Source of the DNA: Lunularia cruciata
Taxonomy: Eukaryota > Streptophyta > Marchantiopsida > Lunulariales > Lunulariaceae
Length of the DNA: 64,000 nucleotides
NCBI GenBank assembly: GCA_948567375.1
Contig: OX419758.1
Location: forward strand, 48,065,473 to 48,129,472
Direction: 5' to 3'
The notes beneath the pieces are model-generated. The model was not told the DNA's origin. It saw nothing but the letters and a program-made list of their open reading frames with translations, and searched no databases. The position numbers and the translations under genes are program-made. Every line of letters starts with the position of its first letter. Positions within the stretch are counted from its first letter, which is position 1. Below are positions 35,828-47,613 of this stretch, piece after piece.

Positions 35828-36043
35828 ATGGATGGAATTTATGGACCACCAAATCCACTTCCGCCAAACCATTGGGACTTTCATTTCCAAATATTACCAA
35901 AGCATCATTTCACACAATTCATCACCTCACGCTTTGGGCAGGATTTTCTACATATGATCATCGTGTCAGAGGAACCCTTGATACTTCCAGTTGTAACTTA
36001 TGGAGAACGGTGGACGTGTTGTATCTATGTGTTAATCAACTAG
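35828..36043 (+). CDS. Element C leader ORF (71 codons), conserved between element families
   Basis: Begins nine bases after the primer site with MDGIYGPPNPLPPNHWDFHF and ends IYVLIN. Middle blocks are FTQFITSRFGQDF and PLILPVVTYGERW. The same frame is open in element F (7 of 71 residues differ) and a related frame is open in element B of another family. In C and F the differences are mostly amino-acid changing (7 changed codons against 2 silent), so these two copies show no purifying selection since they parted. The likeness to B implies an older functional constraint. No signal peptide or known motif. Confidence 0.6.
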   Translation: MDGIYGPPNPLPPNHWDFHFQILPKHHFTQFITSRFGQDFLHMIIVSEEPLILPVVTYGERWTCCIYVLIN

Positions 36044-36075
36044 ATAAATTGAGAGTAGTGGAATAGAATAGTAGC

Positions 36076-36915
36076 AATGGCGGCAATACCGGATGTTATC
36101 CTTGCAATGCAACAACAAATTAAGCATCTTACTCGATTGTTGGATGAACGAGACCAGCAACGACAAGAATAGATAGACAGAGCGCCAGTTTGAGATGGAG
36201 AAGATTGCATTTGATTTTCAAAACCCAAGGTGTTTGAAGGCAAGAATCTTCCAGGCACAATGGAGAATTTTGTGTTTGATTGTGAACGTTACTTTAAAGC
36301 CACCAATCTTCAAGACGAGCGGAAACAATTCTCTTGGCTTCTAGCCAGTTGGATGGCATGGCAAAACTTTGGTGGCAATTCTGAGTAGAAAGAGCTGAAC
36401 GACAAATTGTTACACCGATTTTGACATGGGCAGAATTCAAGGATGCAATACTTGGTTGATTTCAGACTATAAATGCCACCCAAGCTGCATGAGATAAATT
36501 GGTGGAGTTGAGGCAGATTGGCTCAATGAGAAGCTACATCACACAATTTCAGAATATCATCATGCAAATTCCAGATATCCAAGAAGGTGAAGTTCTAGAT
36601 TGATTTGTGCAAGGATTGAAGTCACGAACCAGATTGGAGGTGACCATGCGAGAGCCACAAAATGTAGAAGAAGCCATGCAATTGGTTGAGTGTTTTGATT
36701 CCTTAGTTGCGACAACTTGGTCTTGACCTTGACCTACACAAAACCTACCAGTACCACGAGTGGAAGAACCGGTACCAATGGAGATTGATGCTATCCAATG
36801 AAGACCATTTAGCATAGTAGATAGAGAAAGATTACGACAAAATGGAGGTTGCTTTTATTGTCGCCAAGTTGGACATTGCATTGCTGAATGTCCACTTAGG
36901 AATGGGCAACCTTGA
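36076..36915 (+). pseudogene. Element C gag
   Basis: Starts with a coiled-coil segment MAAIPDVILAMQQQIKHLTR, then a gag block containing KVFEGKNLPGT and FVFDCERYF. It ends with a zinc knuckle CFYCRQVGHCIAEC (C-x2-C-x4-H-x4-C) at about 36850-36891. Several in-frame stops, including TGA and TAG codons, break it. Confidence 0.75.
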
Positions 36916-37029
36916 CAAGTTGCCCAGATGGAGTTTGTAGAACAGAATGATCAGGGAAACAAAGAATCCCAGTAGGAGATTTCAAGCCGCCTATTGGGAG
37001 CTTGATTAGTTCCAATGGGATTGAAGGCT

Positions 37030-39060
37030 CGACCTATGCAAGTTTGCTTCACTTGCAAGGTACAATATCTAATCAGGGTTGTAGGATTTTGGTTGATTCT
37101 TGAAGTTCAAAGAATTGCATATCTATGCAAGTAGCAAAGGAATTAGGTATTCCTATCAAGCCAGTGATTGGAAGTAGTTTGATGATGGCGGATGGTAGAA
37201 AAGGTTCTGCATTCCGCACCTCACATCTTGTTACCTTCAAAATTGGGAAGGAGTATTTGGAGTGTATGAGGTTTGTAGTGACACCTCTACACTATGATAT
37301 CATTTTGGGTCTACCTTGGCTTGAACGTCATAAGGTTCAATTCGATTGGACCCAACGTCAAATTCAAGTACAACACCAAGGTAGGAATTTCCGATTAGGT
37401 TGTCTGGCACCTCTAAGTAAGACACCTAAGAATAGTCAGTCCCAAGATGGGAAGTTTGTTGAGAAGGTAGCCATAGAGCAAATCTGGAAGGGAGATGAGT
37501 CCCAAGATGGGAAGTTTGCCAAGAAGGCAACCATGGAGCAAGCTTGGAAGAGAGATGAGTCCCTAGAAGGGAAGTTTGTTAATGAAGCAGCCATAGAGCA
37601 AGCTTTGGAGGAAGATAAGTCTGTATTCACGGTGTGGATCAAGCCGATTGCACAAGAACAATCTGAGGAGGGCCAGGTGCCACATCAAGCAACGGTTGAT
37701 CGGATAGTTCAGGAGTTTGCAGATGTGTTTCCAGATGATCTGCCAAAGGGATTACCCTCTGATTGAGGTATGCACTTCAAGATTGAGTTATTGCCAGGGA
37801 GTACTCCAGTGAGTAGACCAATCTATCGGCTCTCACCAAAGGAATTGGAGGAGTTGCGAACAACACTTATAGAGTTGTTGGAGAAGGATTTGATACGACA
37901 TAGTACCTCTCCGTGGGGAGCACCGGTACTATTTGTTCCAAAGAAGGATGGAGGACTTTGTTTCTGTATTGATTACCGTGGGCTCAATAAGCAAACCATG
38001 AAGAATGCATATCCCTTGCTTTGGATTGATGACATGCTTGACCAATTAAGTGGAGCACGCTACTTTTCCAAGCTAGATCTTTGTAACGCCTATTGGCAAA
38101 TTCCTATTGAAGGAGAGGACGTGCAAAAGACTACCTTTTGCACAAGGTATGGACATTTTGAGTGGAGAGTTCTACCTTTTGGACTCACTAATGCTCCAAC
38201 AGTCTTCATGGATCAGATGCATCGGGTGTTGGAGTGACTATTGGATCAGTACGTGGTAGTGTTCTTAGATGATATTTTAATCTATAGTAGGACAAAGGCA
38301 GAACACAAGAATCATGTGCGAGAAGTCCTAAGACGACTACGACAGTGGAAATTTTACTACAAGAAGTCAAAGTGTGCTTTTTGGCAGAAGGAGGTTACCT
38401 TCTTGGGTCATAAGATCTCATCAGAGGGATCAAGATGGAAGAAGAGAAGATCAAGGCCATTACTGATTGGCCTACCCTGAAGGATGCTACCAAAGTACGA
38501 GCATTTAATGGATTGGCCAGTTTTTACCAATGGTTCATCCACTATTATGCTCATGTGACTGCACCATTGACTGACCTCTTGGGAAAGAACTTGAGCTTCC
38601 AATAGACCACCAAGCATGAAGAAGCATTCCAGAAGTTAAAGCATATGGTGTCTTCAAGACCTATTCTTCAACCATATGATCCTCAACTACCTTGTGTGGT
38701 TGATTTTGATGCTTCTAACTTTGCAATTGGAGCTGTGTTGCAACAAGAATTTCCAGATGGACTACATCCTATTGCCTTTGTGTCTTGCCGACTAAATACG
38801 GCTGAAAGAAATTACTTTGCTCGAGATCAGGAACAACTTGCAATGGTATATGCCACCAAGGTATAGAGGCATTATCTCTTGGGGAAACAAGTGATCATGC
38901 GAACTGATCACAAGCCATTGTTGTAGACCTTACACCTAGAGCACATGAAGAGTCGACATCATCGATGGGAAGAGCAACTCTAATTGTTTGACATCAAACT
39001 TGAGTACAAACCAGGTCGGTTCCATGTCATCCCTGATGCTCTATCACAACAACCTGATTT
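37030..39060 (+). pseudogene. Element C protease, reverse transcriptase and RNase H
   Basis: Protease region about 37060-37330 (VAKELGIPIKP, MRFVVTPLHYDIILGLPW). Then comes a triple 60-bp repeat and the FADVFPDDLPKGL linker, ending at a TGA near 37764. RT (37770-38480) has [26 protein letters not shown] and VVFLDDILIYS, interrupted by a TGA at 38235-38237 and a one-base frameshift near 38430. RNase H (38645-39060) has CVVDFDASNFAIGAVLQQEF with stops at TGG/CAG-like positions. The enzymes would make and trim the cDNA; this copy cannot as it stands. Confidence 0.88.
37441..37620 (+). repeat. Three 60-bp in-frame tandem repeats between protease and RT
   Basis: Units begin at 37441, 37501 and 37561 and code for 20-residue charged repeats with cores DGKFVEK, DGKFAKK and EGKFVNE. 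The same three units exist in elements A and F, so the array is a family-1 feature older than the three insertions. Confidence 0.9.
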
Positions 39061-39277
39061 GAAGTCTCTTCCTCTCATTGCGGCAGCAATAACGACGGTG
39101 TCAATTGATCCCAAGATTCATAACGAGTTTTGGTTAGCTCTATAGCAAGATCCCTTCTTCCAAATGGTACATGGTTGGCTAACAACAGGTGACAAAGAGT
39201 ACAACACCTCCTTCAAGGAAGGCCTTCTATTCCATGCGGACCGGATTCATGTTCCAACCAAAGGTGATCTTTGACTT

Positions 39278-40597
39278 TTGCGCCTTCAAGAAGCCCATGA
39301 TTTACCCATCGTTGGTCACATGGGTGTGGACAAGACCTTGGGTACCCTCCAACGTCAATGGTGGTGGCCCAACATGACACGGGATGTTCAAGAATTTGTC
39401 CGATTGTGTGAGAGCTTCCAACGTAACAAGGCCAGCAACCAGAAGCCAAGTGGACTCCTTCAACCGCTTGTCGTTCCATCAGCTCGTTGCGAGCATGTGA
39501 GCTTGGATCTCATCACATCCTTGCCAAAGACAAAACAAGGACACACCGCCATTGTGGTGTTTGTGGATAAGCTTAGTAAGCAAATCCACTTGGCACCAAC
39601 CTGTGATATTGTGGATGCTCCAACCTTAGCGCAAATCTACTTCAACAATGTCTTCAAGCATCATGGAATGCCACACATACTCATCTCTGACCGTGATCCT
39701 CGCTTTATTGGGAAGTTTTGGCAAGCACTCTTTCAGATACTCGGCACCAAGCTTGCTTTGTCCACGGCCTATCATCCTCAAACTGATGGACAAACCGAAC
39801 GTGCAAATTGTACATTGGAGGATATGTTGCATGCCTTTGTCAATGTCCACCATACCAATTGGGATGAATATCTTGCCGTTGCCAAATTTGCCTACAACAA
39901 TTCCAAACAAGCAAGCACCGGATTCTCTCCTTTCTTTCTCAATTTTGGCCAAGATCCGCTTGTTCCAGATTCTCTTCTTGCTCCCCCTCCATCTCAGGTT
40001 CCTCATACTTTCACATTCTTGACCACTATATCCCAATCTCTCCAACAAGCCAAGTCTCACCTCCTTGTTGCTCAGAATCGCCAAAAACAATATGCGGACC
40101 ACCATCGTCGAGATCTCACCTTTGAAGTCGGTGATAAAGTCATGCTATCCTCTAGTAACCTCACTCTCCCACTTGATACCCAAGTTTGTAAACTTGCCCC
40201 TAATTGGATAGGACCCTTTGATATCACCCAAATTGTCTCTCCTGTTGCTTATTGTCTTGCCTAGCCTTGTCACATGCGTATCCATCCTATCTTTCATGTT
40301 TCCAAGTTGAAACCCTTTGTTCATAACCCCTCTTCCTTTTCCTCTTGAGTCCAACCTGCCCCTCTTCCTATCCCTATCAATGATCATAAGGAGTATGAAG
40401 TTGATCGTATCCTTGCGCCTCGCCACATTCAACAAGGCCGTCGCCAACATACGGAGTACAAGGTCTTTTGGAAAGGGTATCCCCTTCATGATGCCACTTG
40501 GGAACCTCTTTCTCACCTCCAGAATGCACAGACTGCCATCTAGGAATTCAAAGCTTCATTGGCAACGAGGACGTCACCAACTAGCGGCGGAGGAATA
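39278..40597 (+). pseudogene. Element C integrase and chromodomain
   Basis: A 328-codon frame (39278-40264) covers the end of the zinc-binding domain (VGHMGVDKTL, CESFQRNKA, where the expected second Cys is read as S), the catalytic core (SLDLITSLPKT, VFVDKLSKQIH, LISDRDPRF, TAYHPQTDGQTERANC) and the GDKVMLSSSNL C-terminal part. A TAG at 40262-40264, then a TGA near 40347, interrupt the reading into the chromodomain EYEVDRILAPRHIQQ and WKGYPLHDATWEPL. The frame would run over the purine tract into the 3' LTR. The start used here is an internal open frame; the native product is part of a longer polyprotein. Confidence 0.9.
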
Positions 40598-41010
40598 TGT
40601 AACAATATGGAGTTTAGCGATGAAGTCAGTCATGCTCACAAAGTAGCACATAAGACAAATTGGCCTAGAATATTCCGGAAGTATCTAGGAAGCTTCTCAT
40701 TAGCTTAGCTTGCACCTTAAGTAAGTAGCTTCTAGAAGGAAGCTTCTAGAAGCTTCCAACTAGCTTAGCTTGCACGCCAAGTAGGCGGCTTCCAAAAGGA
40801 AGCTTCTTGAGAAGCTTCCTAGTTAACTTGGCTTGCACTCTAAGAAAGCGGTTTGAGGAAGCTTCTTGAGAAGCTTCTCAAGGGCCTTGTATGCTACCTA
40901 TTAATACCAAAGCCAAAGCTTATGCTAGGCATTCGGAGTTTTCCCTCATTCAAGTGTCCCAATGTGAGTTTCCATTCTCCTCTTTCTCTCCTTGGTTTTG
41001 GTCTTTTACA
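40598..41010 (+). repeat. Element C 3' LTR
   Basis: 413 bp. It differs from the 5' LTR by a short deletion near 40700 and by many G/A and C/T changes, consistent with moderate age. Confidence 0.93.
40738..40757 (+). promoter_or_regulatory. Perfect heat-shock-element array in element C 3' LTR
   Basis: Four alternating units: GAA 40739-40741, TTC 40744-40746, GAA 40749-40751, TTC 40754-40756, each two bases apart. Confidence 0.7.
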
Positions 41011-41015
41011 AGTAC

Positions 41016-41128
41016 TCTTTTGGTGATACTTCTATCTTATCTATTTTGACCATCATGTATAACATCATTCTAGATGTTACCAAACCAAATTTCACATCTA
41101 GATCATATGGCTAGCTCTTGGTATTACA
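41016..41128 (-). repeat. Element B 5' LTR, remaining part
   Basis: Continues the B LTR directly after the second AGTAC and ends TTGGTATTACA, followed by TCTAG. Confidence 0.9.
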
Positions 41129-41133
41129 TCTAG

Positions 41134-41650
41134 TTGGTCAAAAAAGCTTGGATCAAAGGGAATCTTTAGGGGATCTTCCTATAGGAATCTCAAAATCACA
41201 TGGATGAGGTGTCATTGGAAAGCTCTCAATGAGACAAAGAAGGAGGAGGGAATGAAATCCTCTTCTTTTGTTTGGGGGGGAGGAATTTGCACATTTTTAG
41301 GCCTAATTCATCCATTTAGGCATCCAAAATTGCCTCTAAAATTTTTAGACTATTCTCAAGTCCTGCACTATTAGTAGAAGTACTCTTTGGTGATACCTCT
41401 ATCTGATCTACTTAGTACATTATCTATAAAATCCTTCCAGATGTTACAAAGAAAATTTTCACCTTTGGATAGTATGTCTAACTATTGATGTTACATTTCC
41501 ATGTTGTTTTTGGCTCCTACTCTATTAATAGAAGTACTCTTTTGGTGACACCTCTATCTGATCTACCTAGCCCATCATACCTAACATCCTTCTAGATGTT
41601 ACCAAGCCAATTTTCATGTAAAGATAATATGTATAGCTATTGGTATTACA
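41134..41650 (-). repeat. Solo LTR D, right part
   Basis: Continues the D LTR after the TCTAG duplication of B. It is colinear with B's LTR (GGGAATCTTT, AGGCCTAATTCATCC, AGATGTTACCAAGCC) but clearly diverged. It ends GGTATTACA, then AATAT. Confidence 0.85.
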
Positions 41651-41655
41651 AATAT

Positions 41656-43530
41656 GGTCCTTAGTGACAATTGGATTCTGGTGTTTCAATAGATAGAAGA
41701 ACAATCATTGGGATAGAACAGTTGGATTTTGATGTTATGGCAGAAAAATGGAGTGTTTCCTTTCATGGTGTACAAATAACATGCAATAGACTATTTAATA
41801 TATATTACTCAAAATACTTATAGCATACTTATGCAAAAAAATTGACAAATAAATATGTCTCTTAAGGATATACCAAATCTCATACTTTATGTTTCACCTA
41901 CATGTAGTTATAATATTTATAAATGATTTTAGATATATGTTTATAGGTTGGAATCTAGTGATTTATGAAATGTACTCATTTAGTCGGTTTTTCTTGGTAT
42001 AAATAGAACTGATTATAAGAATACATTGGATTATACAAGGAAAGGTCAAGAACCTTCATCATATTTATAAAGCAGTTGGATTATATGATGAAATAATAAT
42101 GATTAAATTTAATATTATATTTTATGAAATAAAATCTATATTAATAATAATTTCGATTAATTTATTTGTTAAATATAAGAGTCATTATTCTATGCTACGA
42201 GAATTATGTGGAGAGAATATGGAAGTGGTTGTTCGATGAAATGATATATTTTAATTATTTAATTATTTAATTATTATATTTTTGAGAAATATTTATCTCA
42301 AATTGGAATTTTTGTGTGATTCTTCTCCAAATTCTAGCATTAGTTTATTGGGAATATCTTTGATTTCTAATTTTAGACTTTTGATGAAGAAACTTTAAAA
42401 TTTTAAAAATTAATTTAAAATGAATAAATATATTTAAGAGGATCTATATATGCATTAAGGAGTTATAAAAATTATATATTTTATAATAAGGATACATGAA
42501 TACTTCCCAAGACTTGAAAGACTTTTGAACCTAACAACTTGTGATCCAAACACTTACATCTTAGACACATGCTAAAATACAACTATTTTGGGAGCAGATG
42601 TTGACAAAGGTAAGGAGATTAAGATAATAAAAATGAAAAGGAAACATAAATTGGATGAGTAGAGAAGTACACATTGATTATTCTTGAAAGAAATAATTAG
42701 TAATATGAGATTAAATAATTTTTTATAAAGAAAAGCAATAAGTAGTATTTAATAGATGAGAGCTTTAGGAACCTAGAGACCATAACATTATAAGTAGGGT
42801 AGAGAAAGTATATCACTACAGTGGTAAGTAATCAAGAAATAGGATTAAGGATAAAGTTATGAAGAAATAGGATTGAGAGTAAAGAAAAGAGTGGAGTAAT
42901 GTAAACCTAAAACAATGATAAGGGTATGTGTAAGAGGCAAATGTAAAATTTAATAATAAATTTACAAATAGGAATAATATACTTGAATAAAATGCTATCA
43001 TAAAAGAATGCACATGTATGGAGAGTATTAATCATAAAAGAGCTAGGAATAAAGGTGTTTTTATTATGCATAAAAATATAATACTATAATATATAATTTT
43101 ATTAATATATATAGAGTGTCAAATAAATTCTCAAGTAGACAAAGATCTTGGTTAGTATCCCCATTATAATAAGCTCCTTTTCTATCAGTCACTTGCATTT
43201 TAAGTTTCTTCAATACTCAAATTCAGGTTGTTTTCTAATGCTTAATTGATTGCTTGAGGATTTAACTTGTGTACACAACAAAGTTACTGATTTATTTCTC
43301 ATCTTGTGTGGACTTTGTCCATAAGGTTTACTAGCTAATGCCAATGGCTTTTACCACTTGTTCAAGCAAAAAGTGATCAATTTGGCTAGGTAGAATTTTT
43401 AGCAAATGTCATATCCTAAACATTATTTAGCAACATTGGAATAAAACTAATCCATAAAATATTGTAATATTTATTTTCCTACCTAATATGATTATGGCTT
43501 CCAAAATATCTATTAGATAAATGGCTCAAA
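41656..43530. other. AT-rich DNA with no recognised gene
   Basis: Very AT-rich and without meaningful open frames. It lies downstream of the Helitron helicase remnant in that gene's orientation and may contain the Helitron's other sequence, but no clear terminal hairpin or CTRR end was identified. Confidence 0.4.
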
Positions 43531-43539
43531 GGTATGCAA

Positions 43540-45650
43540 TTAAAAATTAATGAATGTTTGTCCAATACGACATTTTTTTAGTGTAAAGTACAAGTATGTA
43601 TACATAGTCATAAGTAAAGTTATAAAAAAACATTGGTTGTGATTAATCAAACCAAATGCACTATTTATAGACAACATTTTTTTGCAGTGAGTTCTCTCAC
43701 TAGGTAGGACTAATTGTTTGCTATTGGGTTTGATGAATACATGAGTGGATTTGAACAAATGAGAATGGCTAAGTGCCACATAAAGTTGACCATGCGTGAA
43801 AGACTTAGGAGTGAGGAAGTGGACAACCTTTTCCAAATACTTACCTTAGCTCTTGTTAATAGTCATTACAAGTGCCAAGTTTTGAATGTACTGCTTCCTT
43901 TGAATAGTTAATGGGATAGCTTGAGGCAAGAAATAAGCACTTGATCACCCTTGCTTGTGCTAATGAGGATTTGTGTTTTGTTTAGTCCCTTGGCCGTGTT
44001 TAGTCTGCATACCAAGAAGATGATTGTGTCACACTTGAAGATTAGCTTGTATCAACGGATTCTATTGATTTCTATGGAGTTAAGATACTCAATGCAAAAG
44101 GCAAGCTACTCCTCTATATCCTTAGATACAATCTCATCAATACTAAGGTAGGTCATGGATGTCCCAAGAATGTGGTCTAGGATGATATTGTTCACCTTAA
44201 TGCAATCATCATTGCAAGGTATGAGAATAGCTACCTCTAAAATCCATGAGGAGGATCTTGAAAAATAAAGTCCACAAGAGAGCTAATCCCCAATAGATGG
44301 GGATGAAGGATGGATTGCTTTGTATGGAAGATCTTAGTGAGTGTGCCACCACCCACTTGGAGCAAGTAGCATGCATAGTCATCCTCACCTTCTTGTACTC
44401 TTATATTGATTGTGAGTTTTAAGTACTTGATTTGAGCCTAAAGGCTCACATTTACTCTTCAAACTTGCTTGCACAACTCTATCTTGGCTACCATGTGGTA
44501 CAATAAAATAGCACTTTCAAAAGTCACCGCAAAAGAGAACAAGCTTGCCTTTCAAGGGAACATGAAATTTGCCAATAGGAGCAATATCCTAGAACAAATT
44601 ATTGATAATTGTGAGGACATTGGATGATAGTATGGAAGCCTCATCAATGATGATGAATGACACAAAGTAGACATTTTATGCATATGCAAATTATGACTAG
44701 ATGTTTGAAACCAACTTGTGGAATATTGATGAGGATCTTGAAGGTGCTGTGAAGAGTCCGCCCATTGTCTACCAAGCTTGCAAAAATACTAATGAATGTA
44801 TATAGGAGAGCAATGCAGTTCATTGCTATAACTTTGGCTAGGAAAAGATGCTAAACAAACATCTTCCCACAACTAGCTGCTGCATTAAGGTAAAAAACAT
44901 CATGGGCATTGGGATGTTTTGTCATACAATGCTACAAGTATCAAATCAATCACTATAAATCACTTGTTGTTGCTCTTTATTTGCCTTGCAATAAAGTTCA
45001 TCAAAGATACTTTTTCTTGGATGTTAATAAAAAAATGACAATGATTCCTATGTGGTGCTCTATGAACAATGAAAGTCCTTACAAGAAGTATTGTGTGTGA
45101 GTAAAATCTAATTGATCTTGATAAATAAAAGTTTTTTTGCCTCAAGAATAGAAATGCCATCAGGAATAAAATCCTTGATCCTTTCACTCAAGAAATCCTT
45201 CTAAAGAGTGTCAACCTTATCTGGTGCATTAAGGGTACATATGATGGCAAACAACTCACAACTCACAACTCTAACATGGGAATTGACCAATTATAACCTC
45301 TTGTAGAGTCTCTTGATGCTCTTTTATTTGAGAGGCAATTTTGCAAGTAATTGTTATGGCACATTGTTATGTAGGGATGTGTCACATTATTGAAGGTCTT
45401 GAGGTCCTAAAAACTTTTGGCACCTTGGATGTGAAGGAGTAAAAGTCAAAGGTGAAAATGCTCAATATTCTTGGGATTTATAGTGTAAATCCAAGACATT
45501 GTCTTTTTGTGCCTTGCTCTCATGGCTTCAAGTACTTTCTTGCCCAAGTGTGGTGTTGAGGAATCTCTATGTAAAAAAGTTTCCAAGCTTCTTTGTTGGA
45601 TTCATTCAAGCAGAACCACACTAAGAGTTTGGAGTTTGGATGAGCCATTG
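43540..45650 (-). pseudogene. Helitron (Pif1-like) helicase pseudogene
   Basis: Read on the minus strand, helicase blocks appear in correct order across frames. A linker comes first: ARHKKTMSWIYTINPKNIEH and LLLLHIQGAKSF (about 45400-45530). Then a worn Walker A, VFYLNAAASCGKMFV (about 44860-44905), NGRTLHSTFKILIN, Walker B SFIIIDEASIL (about 44635-44665), GKLVLFCGDF, and motif V MTINKS, ending with motif VI FTHGQLYVALSHS (about 43770-43810). These match the RepHel helicase of Helitron rolling-circle transposons. Walker A has lost its GTGKT consensus, and there are many stops and shifts. The Rep endonuclease part is not seen and may be missing. Confidence 0.8.
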
Positions 45651-45913
45651 TGATAGCACATTGTTGATTTTGGTATATTGGTATAACAATAAGAACAAGT
45701 TATTCCTTCAAGGATATGGGTTAGAAATGGCCAAATTTGAAGAGAAGTGTGACAATGTGTAGTTCTTTATTGTTACCTATTTAACCCTTAGAGGAGTGTA
45801 GTGTCACCAACTATGGTGCACTACGGGAAATGGAAAATTAAGAGATCACTTTCACTAAGAATGAGTTTCAATTATTTCCTTAAAGTGATGATTCAATCAA
45901 CTCCAAAGCAGTC

Positions 45914-46350
45914 ACGCCATTTCTAGTGTTGCATCTAGATTGCTCAGACAATGGAGTTGCAATGATAGTAGTTAGAGATATTTTAGCAATCACTCATAGA
46001 CTACTTTTTGACAGTCAGATTTTGTATTCAAGGTATCAACTTCATGGTGGGGTCCAATGTCACTTTGGACCATTTGCACCATTGGGTGCACCATCAACGA
46101 GACCGTTAGGGTTTCAGACTTAGCTCAAGTCTAGGGTATACTTTCAAAGTACAGGTCCAAAGAGCTCACTTCTTTGATGTTGAGCCTTTGAGTTCCTAGC
46201 TATGGTGGACACAAGTTGGCGAGCGTCACCTAGATTCTCTTAGCTAGAGTAGATGTGGCTTGATTGTAATTAGTGCCCAGTTGTTGGAAATTTATGGAGT
46301 GACAAATCAATACTTGATCTGAGTTGAGTTGATTTGGGTAGTGTAAAAAA
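45914..46350 (+). repeat. Element E 5' LTR, truncated at its left
   Basis: Matches the LTR-derived repeats at 62501-63480, for example TCTAGATTGCTCAGACA, GGTATACTTTCAAAGT and TTGATGTTGAGCCTTTGAG. It ends near GGGTAGTGTAAAA, matching GAGTGGTGTAAACA in the other copies. The left third, beginning TGTGGCACTTTAGAG, is absent. Confidence 0.7.
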
Positions 46351-47600
46351 ATTAAATACATCAGAGAACTGAGGTAAGGGAGAAATTGGATGCAAGAACT
46401 GCAAGTGTTGGTGGTATCTCCAAGCTTGGTGGATTGTTGGTAGCTTGATCAAAGTTTAGGTTTTCCTTGGTGTACAAAGGCTTGTTGATTGATATAGATT
46501 TTGTAGTGAGGAAGACGGTGTGCAAAAGCGTTGGCCAAATTTTGAGGAAAGAGAAGTAATTTTTGAGCAATGGTTGTGATTTTGAGCTTTGGAGGTGAAA
46601 GCAGGAACAATTTATTGCGAGTTGGGCTCAAAAAGTGAAGTTGAATGTGGAGTTGGGAACCTATCCTTGTGAATTTATGATTTGGAAAAACTCATCATTT
46701 CAGTTTGGCCCGAGTTGAGAGTTAGCTGAGGTTTTGGCGGTCAACCAACTTTAGGATTTATGTCAAATTTTTGCTGGAGTTTACATTAGATTTTGGCCAG
46801 ATTTGGAAGATTTGGAGAATTTGGAGGAGTTTTGCTAGATTTGGAGAGAGTTCAAAGTGGCAAGAAGAAAGGCCTCATTTGGTTGAATTTTGACATTTAG
46901 AGGCTTTGAGGCATAGGGCTGTGGGCTACGAGAGGCCTAGAAGAGCAAGCAAGCCAACTTGCTAGTGTGAGGCTAGCTAGTTTAGAGTAGATCTTGGTCA
47001 TTGTTTGGCAAAATCTACCCATCTTGCTAGATTGTGTGCAACAAGGTTTGATCCCTCAATCTTTGGTTCCTAGATTGGTGCCCTAGCCAATTGGTCCATC
47101 CTCACTTGTTGTCCTAGTGATTGGCCCACTATTATCTATACACTTATAGCTTTGGCTAGGAGAGGCAATTGGATCCCATTCTTGGTGATCCTTGTAGCTT
47201 AAGACATAGATAGGAACTCCTATTATGTCAAATGCCAAATGGTGGAAGAATAAGTCTCATGTTGCTTTATGAGATGGAGTGTTTTTGTTTAGATTTCTTG
47301 TGATTGAACCCCCTCCATTCTTTGATTCCTTTTTTTGCACCACATTTGTGTGAGGTGTCATGAATTTAGAGCGTTGGTGCTCTGGTGTGCTCTCGATGGT
47401 GAGTCTAGAGTGATGACCTATAGATCGTGAGAGAGCGTGTTGTGATGGTAGGTTATTGGTTGCCCTTTCCCCTAGTGTAGCTGTCTCAATTAGAGTTACA
47501 TCAATAGGTAGGGTTCAATTGGTATTGGCACTTGGTGGTGCTCAGTTGGTGTCGGTACTTGGTGGTGTTCGATTGGTGGTGTTGGTTCTTGGTAGAGTAC
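46351..47600 (+). other. Probable leader of element E
   Basis: No recognised coding region. From 47500 it has short direct repeats built on TTGGTGTCGGTACTTGGTGG-like text. The initiator-tRNA primer site seen in families 1 and 2 was not found here. Confidence 0.4.
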
Positions 47601-47613
47601 TTGCGGTTGGCGG

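Larger units (their letters stand above)
35380..41010 (+). mobile_element. Element C: Ty3/gypsy chromovirus (family 1), young nested copy
   Basis: 5631 bp with LTRs at 35380-35805 and 40598-41010. A perfect target duplication AGTAC lies at 35375-35379 and 41011-41015, inside element B's 5' LTR. The primer site TGGTATTAGAGC is at 35807-35818 and the purine tract GGCGGAGGAATA abuts the 3' LTR. Order: leader ORF, gag, protease, RT, RNase H, integrase, chromodomain. A long integrase frame is intact, but stops occur in gag, at the protease/RT join and in RNase H. Very similar to element F. Confidence 0.95.
28885..41128 (-). mobile_element. Element B: Ty3/gypsy chromovirus (family 2), interrupted by element C
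   Basis: About 6.6 kb of its own sequence. The 3' LTR is at 28885-29629 (745 bp). The 5' LTR is split into 34749-35379 and 41016-41128 (together 744 bp). LTR ends are TGTAATAC and GTATTACA. A perfect target duplication TCTAG lies at 28880-28884 and 41129-41133. The primer site TGGTATAAGAGC is on the minus strand at 34747-34736. Gene order on the minus strand is two small leader ORFs, gag with zinc knuckle, protease, RT, RNase H, integrase, chromodomain. Each gene has stops or frameshifts. It is inserted in solo LTR D of the same family. Confidence 0.93.

Noticed and set aside
39626..40105. 159-codon minus-strand frame over element C
   Set aside because: Antisense shadow of the integrase core.
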